Shown in pieces: positions 1-9,402 of a stretch of DNA of 48,029 nucleotides. The stretch spans positions 1-48,029 of the forward strand of contig CAYPHA010000034.1 in the NCBI GenBank assembly GCA_964410215.1. Reading direction: 5' to 3'. Positions within the stretch are counted from its first letter, which is position 1, and each line of letters begins with the position of its first letter. The stretch is from CAYPHA01 sp964410215. GTDB taxonomy: Bacteria > Calditrichota > Calditrichia > Calditrichales > CAYPHA01. The position numbers and the translations under genes were made by a program. Below the pieces are notes generated by a model, which saw only the letters and a program-made list of their open reading frames with translations, searched no databases and was not told where the DNA came from.

Positions 1-1
1 C

Positions 2-1960
2 GATATTGCCAACCTGGCCCTGACCTTCGCTTCCGCCGAATTCCCCCTGCCCAAAGGCCGGACCGAGCGTATTTCCATGGCGGAACTGCATTCCTACGAG
101 GAACTGTCGGGATTGAATTCCCCCGAACATGCGGCGCCGTCCCTGTTTGAAAAAAAACAGGTCGTTCAGGTTATTTATGAAAGTGATTACCGTTTTGCCC
201 GTCCACCGGAAATGCCGACCCTCCGGGCTACCGCCGGAGATGGTAAAGTGATTCTGCACTGGGATGACTTCGCCGATAAATATTCCCGCGAACCGCTGCT
301 CAAGGGCGTCAATGATTTCGAAGGCTATAAGCTGTACAAAGCGACCGACAAGCAGTTTTCCGATGCCGAACAGCTTCTGGATGGTTACGGTAACCCCATC
401 GCCAAGAAACCGATTTTCCAGTGCGACCTGAAAAACGGTATCCAGGGATTCACTGATTTTGCCCTAGTGAACGGTTTTTCCGTCAACCTGGGCACCGACA
501 GCGGCATTTCCCATTACTTTGTGGATCATAATGTGCAGAACGGCCGGACCTATTACTATGCCATCGTGGCCTATGACTACGGGATTAAACTAATGGATGT
601 AGAGATCGCCCCATCCGAGAACAATGTGGTGGTGGACCTGGATGAGAACGAGAATGTGCGTTATATAGGCAAGAATGTGCAGATCGTGACGCCACACCAG
701 CAAGCGGCCGGTTATGTGAGCCCGTCCATTGAAATGATCGATCAGTCCACGATTGCCGGAAAAGGGACGGTCACCCCTTCGGTCTATGACCTGCACGCGG
801 TAAAGCCGCAGCATACCTACAAAGTAACGTTTGAAACGGGAACGATCGAACATCTGCGCGTGGTTGAGCTGTACCGTCATCCCTTCGACCGGTTGTACAC
901 GACCACCGGTTTTTCGGTGTATGATGTCACCAACGGGGATTCGCTGATCTACCGTGAATCGCCGGAGGGGTATGTCATGAACAATCTGCTCTATAATATG
1001 TCGGAAGACTACTGGTATTTCAATATCGACCAGGGGCTGACCTCGGATGTGTTCGATGGTATTCAGCTCGAGCTGGATATGCCTTTTCTGACAGCAGCCT
1101 ATGACCCGGAACAGTCGGGCTGGCTGGTGGGCGATGCGCCGCTTGATATCATGGTGAATCCGGTGGAATCAGCCTATTTCCCCTGGCAGTATGATATCGT
1201 ATTTACCGGATCCGATACGGCGTATACGGGTCGTACGACCAGTTCAACCAGGATAAAGGCGGCGGATGATGCGGCCCTGGGTCCGGCGAATATCCTCCTG
1301 GAAGAGACGTTCAATTTTTATGTGCTGAACAAGACCTTTCCGGATGAGAACGGCAATTATGAGAAGCTGGATCTGATCGTACATGATGTCAATCAGAACA
1401 GGCAGTTTGATTGGGACGGCGATATCGTCCTGGCCGGTCATGCCGTGGAAGCACTGAACCGGGTTTACTGGGCCGGTACCGTATTTGGGATCGATTTCAG
1501 TGAAGCGTTCCGTGATGGCAGGATGCCGGCAGCGGATGATGTATACCGGATAGAGTTCAAGCGGCCGTTTTTCTGGCAGGATTCGGTAATATTCAAAGTC
1601 AACCCGGAAGAGGCGGTGGATGAACGGCAGCTGGTTGGCAACATGGATGATATAAACGTGGTTCCCAATCCCTATGTAGCGACCAACGCAATGGAGGAGG
1701 CGATTTACAATCCGTATCTGAACCAGCGGCGCAAACTGATCTTCACGCATATTCCGGCACAATGTACGATCAAGATTTTTACGGTCAGCGGCGTGTTTAT
1801 CGATGCAATCCATGTGGACAATCCGCCGGAGCAGGGCATGGTACACTGGGATCTGCTGACGAAGGAAGGGCTGGAAATCGCGGCGGGGGTGTATTTCTAT
1901 CATGTGAAATCCAATATAACCGGTGATGAGAAGCTGGGGAAGTTTGCTGTGATCAAGTAA
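2..1960 (+). CDS. T9SS-type exported cargo protein 1 (5'-truncated by window edge)
   Basis: The reading frame is open from base 2, and the first visible residues align with an internal stretch of the next gene (PLPKGRTERISMAEL in both). The ATG at 77 is therefore internal and the true start lies upstream of the window. About 652 residues are visible. They contain a fibronectin-III-like segment (PPEMPTLRATAGDGKVILHW to NGRTYYYAIVAYDYG) and a C-terminal FlgD/T9SS-type sorting domain that begins at VVPNPYVATN and ends GKFAVIK. The protein is probably exported through the outer membrane and surface attached; its molecular role is unknown. It is a tandem paralogue of the gene at 2013-5474. A 129-base tract near the 3' end is almost identical to that neighbour, although the rest differs at many third codon positions. 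The family assignment is firm, the function is not. Confidence 0.85.
   Translation, partial: DIANLALTFASAEFPLPKGRTERISMAELHSYEELSGLNSPEHAAPSLFEKKQVVQVIYESDYRFARPPEMPTLRATAGDGKVILHWDDFADKYSREPLLKGVNDFEGYKLYKATDKQFSDAEQLLDGYGNPIAKKPIFQCDLKNGIQGFTDFALVNGFSVNLGTDSGISHYFVDHNVQNGRTYYYAIVAYDYGIKLMDVEIAPSENNVVVDLDENENVRYIGKNVQIVTPHQQAAGYVSPSIEMIDQSTIAGKGTVTPSVYDLHAVKPQHTYKVTFETGTIEHLRVVELYRHPFDRLYTTTGFSVYDVTNGDSLIYRESPEGYVMNNLLYNMSEDYWYFNIDQGLTSDVFDGIQLELDMPFLTAAYDPEQSGWLVGDAPLDIMVNPVESAYFPWQYDIVFTGSDTAYTGRTTSSTRIKAADDAALGPANILLEETFNFYVLNKTFPDENGNYEKLDLIVHDVNQNRQFDWDGDIVLAGHAVEALNRVYWAGTVFGIDFSEAFRDGRMPAADDVYRIEFKRPFFWQDSVIFKVNPEEAVDERQLVGNMDDINVVPNPYVATNAMEEAIYNPYLNQRRKLIFTHIPAQCTIKIFTVSGVFIDAIHVDNPPEQGMVHWDLLTKEGLEIAAGVYFYHVKSNITGDEKLGKFAVIK
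1709..1837 (+). repeat. Near-identical tract shared with 5223-5351 (copy A)
   Basis: These 129 bases match 5223-5351 at all but four positions by eye, inside two paralogues that otherwise differ at many synonymous sites. The tract encodes the start of the C-terminal sorting domain, from NPYLNQRRKLIF to NPPEQG. A gene-conversion tract is the simplest reading. Confidence 0.75.
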
Positions 1961-2012
1961 AGAAGAAAAAAGAAAAATAGAAAATTTTAATAATAAGAGG
2001 ACTTGTTAGCTT

Positions 2013-5000
2013 ATGAAGCCTACATTAATCCTACTAATGATTTTTATGTTACTGAAAATGCTTGGTGCTCAAAGCCGGGAATATGAAGGTCCGGATGATC
2101 CTGCCTCCGATATTGCTGCGCAACGGGTCGGGATCATGAATGGTAACCGAATCTACCTGCCCTTTCACAATACGACAGAATTGGGCGAATTTCCCGACAG
2201 GCAGGTACGATGGCCCAATGATGAAAACGGACTGGATATGCACGATAACATAGCTCTGGTCATTGGCACGAGGGTATTTTTAGAACAGGATACGATTCCG
2301 GTAACCGATCCAATAATCATACAGAACAGGACGGATTTAGATACATTGTATTATATACAAACCAAATTTCGCGGAAAAACCGAAACGGATCCGACAGGAA
2401 GTATTGAGTGGGGGTTTTACCCTGTATTCGGTTATTTTAATGAGACCAGTGAATATCCCGCAATGAGCAATCGTCCCGATTCCTGGCCTCCCGGGGGTTG
2501 GCCTTCACGGGGGATTGAAACGAAATGGCTGGGAGAATGGAACGGGCGTTTTGGCCGCGGGGTCATCTATGCTGATTTGGAATGCTATTTTGTTGCCAAT
2601 GATGCCCACGACCAGGAATACCTGGGAACGGATGACCGGGTTAAATACTATCCGAGACCCGGGATAAGAATTGGTGACCGGAATCCGGGAGTAACCATAC
2701 AAAAAGGAAATCCCTGGGGCGGAATTGGTGTCCGGGTGGAGGTACGCGGATTGCAATGGAATAATCCCCAGGCCCGTGATGCCATCTTTTTTGAATATAC
2801 CATAGCCAACATTTCTGACTACGATTTGCCTGAAATGGCCTTCGGATATTATATGGATGTCGGTATAGGAGGTGAATTCCCGGATAATGATGTCGGTTTT
2901 TTTGATGATCAGCTCGATATGGCCTATTGCTGGGACAATGATGGGTTAGGTATTGGCGGCCTTGAACCGGGAATCATGGGAATCGCCTATCTGGAAAGTC
3001 CGGGTATCCCCTTCGATGGCATGGATAACGACGAGGATGGCCTGGTCGATGAACAGCGCGATAACGAAGCGATACAGAAGATTGGGCCGTATGATGGAAT
3101 TGATAACCTCTCTAAATTCCTTGAGTTTTATAATCTGGACGAAGCGGATTTGAAGGAACACTGGGATGCCGATGAAGATCAGGACTGGATGGACGGAAAC
3201 GATTTAAACGGAAATGGAAGATATGATGAAGACGAAAATGCCGGTGATGATGTCGGGCTGGATGGGGTAAGCCCCTATGATTTGAACTATTACGGACCCG
3301 ATGCGGACGGCACGGAATGTAATCATCGTCCGGATCTGCTGGAAGGGGTGGGTGCGGAGCCGAATTTTGGTTTTACTGATATTTCAGAATCGGATATGTT
3401 AGGTCTGACCATGTTCGAGCTGTTCCCCTATTTTTCACCTTATATTCAGCTTCGATATGATCGTGATTTCTACCTGTTTATAACGGAAACAGGTCTGAAT
3501 CCTGAAATCTTTTATGTTGATAACCTGGGGCTTACGTTTGCATCAGGGGTTTTTCCTTTGCCGAAAGGCAGAACCGAACGCATTTCCATGGCAGAATTGC
3601 ACTCCTATGAGGAATTGGCTGGATTAAAGTCACCTGAACATGCGGCTCCATCCCTTTTTGAAAAGAAACAGGTTGTACAGATTGTCTATGAAAGTGACTA
3701 TCGTTTCGCTATTCCGCCTAAGATGCCCACATTGAAAGCAACAGCAGGCAACGGAAAGGTTGTTTTACACTGGGATGATTTTGCTGAGAAATACACCAGG
3801 GAACCCTTGCTGAAAGGAGTGAATGATTTTCAGGGCTATAAACTATATAAAGCAACAGATAAGCAATTTTCAGATGCGGAGATGCTCTTTGACGGGTTTG
3901 GTAATCCGATCGCCAAAAAACCTATCTATCAGTGTGATCTGAAAGATGGTATTATGGGATTTGCCGATTATGGTCAGGTTAATGGATTTGAGTACTACCT
4001 CGGCAGTGATAAAGGTATCCTCCATTATTTTGTTGATACGGATGTGCAGAATGGTCGTACCTATTATTATGCCATTGTGGCTTATGATTATGGCATACAA
4101 CTGATGGATGTGGAAATTGCCCCTTCAGAAAATAATGTCGTAGTGGATCTGGATGAAGATGAAAACGTACGGTTTATCGGGAAAAATGTGCAGATCGTGA
4201 CACCGCACCAACCTGCTGCCGGATATGTGGAACCCCAGATCGAAATCACGGATGCGGCGACTGTCCGGGATAAGGGAAATGTGTTACCCGTTGTCTATGA
4301 TATTCAGGATGTCAAACCGGATCATCAATATAAAGTGACATTTCAAACAGGCGTAATGGATCATTTACGGGTTGTCGAACTATACCGTCATCCCTTTGAT
4401 TTCTTATTTACGACAACGGGTTTTTCCGTTTATGACATTACAGACGGGGAAGTAATGGTATATCAGGAAAATCCGGAAAAATTCGCGCATGATAATTTAC
4501 TCTATAACCGAACGGAGGATTACTGGTATTTCAATACGGAAGCCGGTGTCCTTTCTGATGTGTTCGACGGCATGCAGATTGAAATTGATCCACCCCAGTC
4601 TCTAACAAGCGCATTTGATCCTGATAATTCGGGCTGGCTGGTAGGCAACGCACCCGTCAATATTATTGTTAATAAGGAAGAATCGAGGTATTTCCCCTGG
4701 CAGTATGATATTGTTTTTAAAAATCAGCCGGACGCTTATAAAAGCCGCACTTCAAACTACAACAAGATCAGGGCGGCTGACAATACGGCTCTGGGACCCG
4801 GGGATATTTTACTGGATCAATCCTTTGATTTCTACGTGCTCAATAAAACGTTTCCGGATGAAAACGGCGAATATGAGAAACTGGATTTAATCGTTCATGA
4901 TGTGAATGGTGATAATGAATTTAACGTGTCTGATGATATTGTTCTAGCCGGTCATGCGGTTGAGGCGCTCAACAGGGTTTACTGGGGAGGGACCGTATTC

Positions 5001-5474
5001 GGTATTGATTTAAGTGATGCGGAACAAAGTGGAGCGATGCCTGAAAATGATGATGTTTACCGGGTCGATTTCAAACGTCCTTATTTCTGGCAGGATTCAG
5101 TTCTGTTCACGGTTCTACCGGCAAAGGAAGTAGATAAAATCAGACTTACAGACTCGATGGATGAGATCAGGGTTGTTCCGAACCCGTATGTTGCCACCAA
5201 TGCCATGGAAGAAGCGATTTTGAATCCGTATCTGAACCAGCGGCGCAAACTGATCTTCACCCATATACCGGCACAATGTACGATCAAGATCTTTACGGTC
5301 AGCGGCGTGTTTATCGATGCAATCCATGTGGACAATCCGCCGGAACAGGGCCTGGTGTACTGGGACTTATTGACGCAGGAAGGCCTGGAAATTGCGGCAG
5401 GTATGTATTTTTACCATGTAAAATCGCACGTCACCGGCGATGAAAAGCTGGGTAAGTTTGCGGTGATCAAGTGA
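2013..5474 (+). CDS. T9SS-type exported cargo protein 2, acidic calcium-loop inserts, 1153 aa
   Basis: A signal peptide (residues 1-19, MKPTLILLMIFMLLKMLGA) is followed by a family-specific N-terminal half with WLGEWNGRFGRGV, ECYFVANDAHDQEY and IGVRVEVRGLQW. Asp/Asn-rich stretches at about 335-350 (DGMDNDEDGLVDE) and 385-413 (DEDQDWMDGNDLNGNGRYDE) look like EF-hand or thrombospondin-3-type calcium loops. A fibronectin-III-like segment spans about 568-680. The C-terminal 100 residues form a FlgD/T9SS-type sorting domain (VVPNPYVATN to GKFAVIK). It is presumably secreted by the type 9 system, with the PorV-family gene 64 bases downstream as a likely partner. The weak ribosome site AGAGGA lies about 12 bases before the ATG. 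Third codon positions look more A/T-rich than in its tandem paralogue upstream. The biochemical role is unknown; surface glycan capture in place of SusD is an inference. Confidence 0.85.
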   Translation: MKPTLILLMIFMLLKMLGAQSREYEGPDDPASDIAAQRVGIMNGNRIYLPFHNTTELGEFPDRQVRWPNDENGLDMHDNIALVIGTRVFLEQDTIPVTDPIIIQNRTDLDTLYYIQTKFRGKTETDPTGSIEWGFYPVFGYFNETSEYPAMSNRPDSWPPGGWPSRGIETKWLGEWNGRFGRGVIYADLECYFVANDAHDQEYLGTDDRVKYYPRPGIRIGDRNPGVTIQKGNPWGGIGVRVEVRGLQWNNPQARDAIFFEYTIANISDYDLPEMAFGYYMDVGIGGEFPDNDVGFFDDQLDMAYCWDNDGLGIGGLEPGIMGIAYLESPGIPFDGMDNDEDGLVDEQRDNEAIQKIGPYDGIDNLSKFLEFYNLDEADLKEHWDADEDQDWMDGNDLNGNGRYDEDENAGDDVGLDGVSPYDLNYYGPDADGTECNHRPDLLEGVGAEPNFGFTDISESDMLGLTMFELFPYFSPYIQLRYDRDFYLFITETGLNPEIFYVDNLGLTFASGVFPLPKGRTERISMAELHSYEELAGLKSPEHAAPSLFEKKQVVQIVYESDYRFAIPPKMPTLKATAGNGKVVLHWDDFAEKYTREPLLKGVNDFQGYKLYKATDKQFSDAEMLFDGFGNPIAKKPIYQCDLKDGIMGFADYGQVNGFEYYLGSDKGILHYFVDTDVQNGRTYYYAIVAYDYGIQLMDVEIAPSENNVVVDLDEDENVRFIGKNVQIVTPHQPAAGYVEPQIEITDAATVRDKGNVLPVVYDIQDVKPDHQYKVTFQTGVMDHLRVVELYRHPFDFLFTTTGFSVYDITDGEVMVYQENPEKFAHDNLLYNRTEDYWYFNTEAGVLSDVFDGMQIEIDPPQSLTSAFDPDNSGWLVGNAPVNIIVNKEESRYFPWQYDIVFKNQPDAYKSRTSNYNKIRAADNTALGPGDILLDQSFDFYVLNKTFPDENGEYEKLDLIVHDVNGDNEFNVSDDIVLAGHAVEALNRVYWGGTVFGIDLSDAEQSGAMPENDDVYRVDFKRPYFWQDSVLFTVLPAKEVDKIRLTDSMDEIRVVPNPYVATNAMEEAILNPYLNQRRKLIFTHIPAQCTIKIFTVSGVFIDAIHVDNPPEQGLVYWDLLTQEGLEIAAGMYFYHVKSHVTGDEKLGKFAVIK
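5223..5351 (+). repeat. Near-identical tract shared with 1709-1837 (copy B)
   Basis: This is the second copy of the 129-base tract, with 125 of 129 bases identical by eye to 1709-1837. Sequence on both sides drops back to ordinary paralogue divergence, for example gacttattgacgcag here against gatctgctgacgaag in copy A. Confidence 0.75.
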
Positions 5475-5476
5475 AT

Positions 5477-5508
5477 AAGAAAAAAGAAAAAAGAAAAAAG
5501 AAAAAAAA
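5477..5508 (+). repeat. Short homopurine tandem repeat (AAGAAAA heptamers)
   Basis: About four copies of a seven-base AAGAAAA-type unit fill the gap behind cargo gene 2. A shorter version (agaagaaaaaagaaaaa) sits directly behind cargo gene 1 at about 1961-1977. The tract is non-coding and purine-only. It precedes the good ribosome site CAGGAG of the next gene by about 20 bases. No terminator hairpin is visible here. Confidence 0.6.
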
Positions 5509-5538
5509 CGTTTCATAACAAAAAAACAGGAGTCAACA

Positions 5539-6597
5539 ATGAATCCTAAACGTTTGCTATCCTGTATAATTCTGGTGGCTTTTATGGCCATGGCGGGGTT
5601 CTCCCAGAATCCGACGCGGGTCGGAACAACAGCGGCAAATTTTCTGGAAATCGGATTTGGTGCGGCGGGCAGTGCCATGGGCGATACCTATGTCAGTATG
5701 GCTAATGACCTTTCCTCCGCTTACTGGAATCCGGCCGGTCTTGCTTATATGCGCCAGAGCGAAGCGCTGTTTATCTATCAACCCTGGCTGGTGGATGTGA
5801 ACAGTTCCTTTGCCGGAGTCGGGATGGTGCTGCCCGGTGTCGGTACTCTGGCACTCAGCCTGATCAGTATGGATTATGGTGAGATGGAAGTGACCACTCT
5901 GGAGATGCAGGAAGGAACCGGTGAACAGTTTACCGTAAATGATATGGCTTTTTCACTCTCCTATGGTCGTAAACTGGTGCAATGGTTCGCCTTCGGCGCT
6001 TCCGCAAAATACATCTCCTCGCAGATCTGGCATACCAATGCGCGTGCTTTTGCGGCTGATTTAGGTGTGATCATTAATACGAAATTCTTTTCGGCAACGG
6101 GAAACCGGGAGAACGGTTTGAATATCGGGATGAGCATATCGAATTACGGCACACGTATGCGCTATGATGGCATCGATCTGATCAATCCGATCGATATCAA
6201 ACCGGATGAAGCGGGTAATTTCCGGGATGTGCCGGGACAGTTCCGGCTACAGGAATGGGAACTGCCGCTAATATTCCGTCTGGGTGCTTCACTGACACCC
6301 GTCATGATTGACCAGCATCAGCTCATCGTGTCATTTGATGCCTTGCATCCCAACAATAACAGCGAATCCGTAAACGTGGGTGCCCAGTACCGTTTCAAGT
6401 CGCCGACTTTCGGATCCGTTTTTTTACGCGGTGGCTATAAAGCGCTGTTTATGAAGGATTCACAATATGGTATGTCCCTGGGATTCGGTATTGTCACTCA
6501 TCTGCTCTATAATACGGGGTTGAAAATAGACTATGCCTATCGTGATGTGGGTGTTCTTGGAAACACGCATAGTTACAGTATTGGTGTACTCTTCTAA
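5539..6597 (+). CDS. PorV/PorQ-family outer-membrane barrel protein 1, 352 aa
   Basis: A signal peptide (residues 1-22, ending MAGFSQ) leads into the family hallmark VGTTAANFLEIGFGAAGSAM and then SSAYWNPAGLA. The remainder alternates like beta strands and ends SYSIGVLF with a C-terminal aromatic, as expected of an outer-membrane barrel. PorV is the outer-membrane shuttle that hands T9SS substrates to the PorU sortase; PorQ and UPF0164 relatives share the fold. The length is slightly below that of typical PorV. The gene follows the cargo gene at 2013-5474 and has a strong CAGGAG ribosome site seven bases before the ATG. A role as dedicated exporter or anchor for that cargo is inferred from position. 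It could also be a FadL-like transport barrel. Confidence 0.8.
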   Translation: MNPKRLLSCIILVAFMAMAGFSQNPTRVGTTAANFLEIGFGAAGSAMGDTYVSMANDLSSAYWNPAGLAYMRQSEALFIYQPWLVDVNSSFAGVGMVLPGVGTLALSLISMDYGEMEVTTLEMQEGTGEQFTVNDMAFSLSYGRKLVQWFAFGASAKYISSQIWHTNARAFAADLGVIINTKFFSATGNRENGLNIGMSISNYGTRMRYDGIDLINPIDIKPDEAGNFRDVPGQFRLQEWELPLIFRLGASLTPVMIDQHQLIVSFDALHPNNNSESVNVGAQYRFKSPTFGSVFLRGGYKALFMKDSQYGMSLGFGIVTHLLYNTGLKIDYAYRDVGVLGNTHSYSIGVLF

Positions 6598-6640
6598 TCA
6601 GTTAAAAATGTAACAAAGTCAAAATCAATGGGATGATATT

Positions 6641-9370
6641 ATGAAAAAAGGTACACATTTTTTTACACATGCCATGTTGATCCTGATCCTCTGCATGGGG
6701 AGTCTTTTTGCCCAGACGACGGGAAAAATCGCCGGTACGGTATTTGACGCGCAGTCCGGTGAACCACTGGCCGGGGCCAATGTGATCATCGAAGGCACCA
6801 CACTTGGCGCATCTGTTAACCTGGACGGCAGCTTTTTTATCCTTAATTTACAACCCGGTGTTTACAAGGTTCAGGCTCAGATGATCGGCTATGAAACAGC
6901 AATAATCGAAAATGTACGTGTGTCCGTAAACAGAACCTCGACCCTGGAATTCGAACTGAACGAGGGGTTGATGGAAACGGAGGAAATTGTCGTTGTGGCT
7001 GAGAAAGTCAGCCTGAAAAAGGACCAGACGAGCTCCATCCGCAATGTTTCTTCTGAGAATATGGAAGTACTTGCTGTTGAAAGTGTGTCGGACGTAGTGG
7101 AAATGCAGCCGGGTGTTGTTCAGGGGCATTTCCGCGGCGGCCGCCTGAGTGAAGTATCGTATATGATCGACGGCCTGCAGGTGGATGAACAGTTCCAGCA
7201 GGTCGGGCGCTCCGTCGATGTGGAAACGGAGGTTGTTGAAGAGATCGAGGTCATCACCGGAACCTTCAATGCGGAATACGGAAAAGCAATGAGTGGTATT
7301 GTCAATGCGGTCACAAAAGATGGCGGTAACGACTTTCACGGATCGGTTTCTGTCAATATGGCCAATTACTATACATCACATGGCGATGTCTTTCCGGGAC
7401 TGAAAAATTCCGAAATCGACCGTAATAAAGACTATAAGGTATTTTTAAGCGGTCCTGTATTCAGGAACAAGCTGAGTTTCGTGTTAAATACCCGTGTTCA
7501 GGATAACCGGAGACACCTGAACGGGATTCATCGTTTTAACGTGAACGATTACAGCGATTTTTCACGCCAGGATTCCACCTTCTGGTACAGCGAACACAAT
7601 GGTGACGGTTCCTATGTTCCGATGAACGACAGTAAGAATTTTTCGGTTTTCACCAAGCTGAGTTACCGGCCTTTTAATTTCATGCGCACGTCACTGACGG
7701 TGACACATAATGATGATGAATATCGCAGCTATAATCATTCCTACAAATATAATCCCTACGGGATTGCTTCCGACCACAGGGAATCACAAATGCTGGCCTT
7801 CCAGCTCAACCACACCCTGTCCAACGCGGCTTTCTATGAGTTCAAGGCTTCCTATGTGGACAATTACACGGGCAGTTATCTCTATGAGGATCCCTATGAT
7901 GATCGTTATGTGCATGATGAATACCGGCGCAGCGAAGGAACCGGTTTTATAACGGGTGGGCAGCAGAAGCATTTTATCGAACAAACCATTACCGATTACA
8001 ATGTTAAACTGGATCTGACCTGGCAGATTAACCGCCGGCACAGCCTGAAAAGCGGCATACTCTTTACTCAGCATTACCTGGAACATCAGAATTCAGACAT
8101 TCGAAACCGCTACTTCGGCACCGACCTGGAAACAGTGTTCACTTACGACTCCGTGGCCCAAAAACGGACCTACCAGTATTATGAACCCATGATTATGTCC
8201 GATTCATCGGTTTATTCAGATATCTATAATGTCGAACCGCTGGAATTATCATTCTATGTTCAGGATAAGATGGAATATGAAGATATGGTGATCAATCTGG
8301 GATTGCGAATGGATTATTTCGATCCCAATACACAGTACCCGTCCCAGTTACGTAATCCGGCAAACCAGCTCAGTTTTCCGGACAATCCGGAACGGGTGAG
8401 CACCTATCCGGAAGCGGATCCGCAATATCAGATCAGCCCGCGCCTGGGGATTTCTTACCAGCTGGGTGAAAGCGCCCTTTTACGTTTTGCTTATGGCCAC
8501 TTTTTTCAGATGCCGCCCCTCTATGCGATTTACGAAAATCATTCGTTCCTGATACCTCCAAATGATTACAGTGTGACCCTCGGTAATGCCCAGATTAACG
8601 CACAGAAAACGATACAGTACGAAGTGGGATTATGGCAGCAGTTAATGCAGGGTATGAGCATGGAGGTAGCCGTCTTTTACCGCGATATTTATGACTTGCT
8701 GACGGCTAAGGTAATAACTACCTACAATCAGATTGAGTATGGTTTGTACAGTAACAAAGATTATGGAAACGCCAGGGGACTCGAACTGAAGCTGGATTAT
8801 TTTTCCGGACCGTTTTCGGCAATGATGAACTATACGCTGCAGTTCACACGGGGTAATGCGGACAACCCCACGTTCAGTTATACCCGGGCCGGCGATAACA
8901 AAGATCCGGTAAACCGTCTGATACCGATGAGCTGGGACCAGCGGCACACGATTAATGTGTCCGCAGGGTACAACACGCCCAAATTCGGAAGTACATTGAC
9001 GGCTTATTACAATTCGGGAACACCCTATACCTGGTCGCCGATCCAGGAAAGCACGCTTTCCAGGGTTAATTTATTACCGAACAATGATCATAAACCGAAC
9101 CAGATTACCGTTGATTTAAATGCGTATTATAACCTGCTGACCTATAATAATATGAAAATGCGCCTGACACTATTGGCATTCAATCTGCTGGATCGTCTGA
9201 ATCCGGTGAGTGTAAACAGCCAGACGGGAAAAGCCTACACTGCCATCGTCAGAGAATCAGACCTGAATTCGCATTACAGTAATTTCAATGACTATTATGA
9301 CCGGATTCAGAATCCGGCCATGTATGCAGCCCCGCGTCTGGTTAAAATCGGCCTGGAAGTCATGTTTTAA
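6641..9370 (+). CDS. TonB-dependent receptor 1 (SusC-like), 909 aa
   Basis: A signal peptide (residues 1-25) is followed by a carboxypeptidase-regulatory-like beta-sandwich (about 27-110, GKIAGTVFDAQSGEPLAGAN). A TonB-box-like EEIVVVA lies at 114-120. The plug domain includes HFRGGRLSEVSYMIDGLQVD and GTFNAEYGKAMSGIVNAVTK. A large barrel ends in VKIGLEVMF with a C-terminal Phe. Such receptors import ligands across the outer membrane using TonB-ExbBD energy. It sits between PorV 1 and a GH92 mannosidase, 32 bases before the latter, so a mannose-containing ligand is plausible. No SusD gene is adjacent, unlike classical SusC/SusD pairs. GGGATG lies upstream of the ATG at reasonable spacing. Confidence 0.93.
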   Translation: MKKGTHFFTHAMLILILCMGSLFAQTTGKIAGTVFDAQSGEPLAGANVIIEGTTLGASVNLDGSFFILNLQPGVYKVQAQMIGYETAIIENVRVSVNRTSTLEFELNEGLMETEEIVVVAEKVSLKKDQTSSIRNVSSENMEVLAVESVSDVVEMQPGVVQGHFRGGRLSEVSYMIDGLQVDEQFQQVGRSVDVETEVVEEIEVITGTFNAEYGKAMSGIVNAVTKDGGNDFHGSVSVNMANYYTSHGDVFPGLKNSEIDRNKDYKVFLSGPVFRNKLSFVLNTRVQDNRRHLNGIHRFNVNDYSDFSRQDSTFWYSEHNGDGSYVPMNDSKNFSVFTKLSYRPFNFMRTSLTVTHNDDEYRSYNHSYKYNPYGIASDHRESQMLAFQLNHTLSNAAFYEFKASYVDNYTGSYLYEDPYDDRYVHDEYRRSEGTGFITGGQQKHFIEQTITDYNVKLDLTWQINRRHSLKSGILFTQHYLEHQNSDIRNRYFGTDLETVFTYDSVAQKRTYQYYEPMIMSDSSVYSDIYNVEPLELSFYVQDKMEYEDMVINLGLRMDYFDPNTQYPSQLRNPANQLSFPDNPERVSTYPEADPQYQISPRLGISYQLGESALLRFAYGHFFQMPPLYAIYENHSFLIPPNDYSVTLGNAQINAQKTIQYEVGLWQQLMQGMSMEVAVFYRDIYDLLTAKVITTYNQIEYGLYSNKDYGNARGLELKLDYFSGPFSAMMNYTLQFTRGNADNPTFSYTRAGDNKDPVNRLIPMSWDQRHTINVSAGYNTPKFGSTLTAYYNSGTPYTWSPIQESTLSRVNLLPNNDHKPNQITVDLNAYYNLLTYNNMKMRLTLLAFNLLDRLNPVSVNSQTGKAYTAIVRESDLNSHYSNFNDYYDRIQNPAMYAAPRLVKIGLEVMF

Positions 9371-9402
9371 AGTAAACATATACCCTAAATGGGGGAGCCG
9401 GA

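Noticed and set aside
1244..1903. Minus-strand open frame of 219 codons
   Set aside because: It lies entirely under the conserved cargo gene; it has no ribosome site and reads as low-complexity His/Arg/Ile-rich shadow.
77..1960. Treating the ATG at 77 as the start of gene 1
   Set aside because: The frame is open upstream to base 2 and the preceding residues match the inside of the tandem paralogue, so 77 is an internal Met.
5477..5508. CRISPR-like or phase-variable promoter repeat
   Set aside because: Units are seven-base purine repeats without spacers, and no promoter elements flank them.
6848..7339. Minus-strand open frame of 163 codons
   Set aside because: It is a shadow of the regulatory-like and plug domains of TonB receptor 1.
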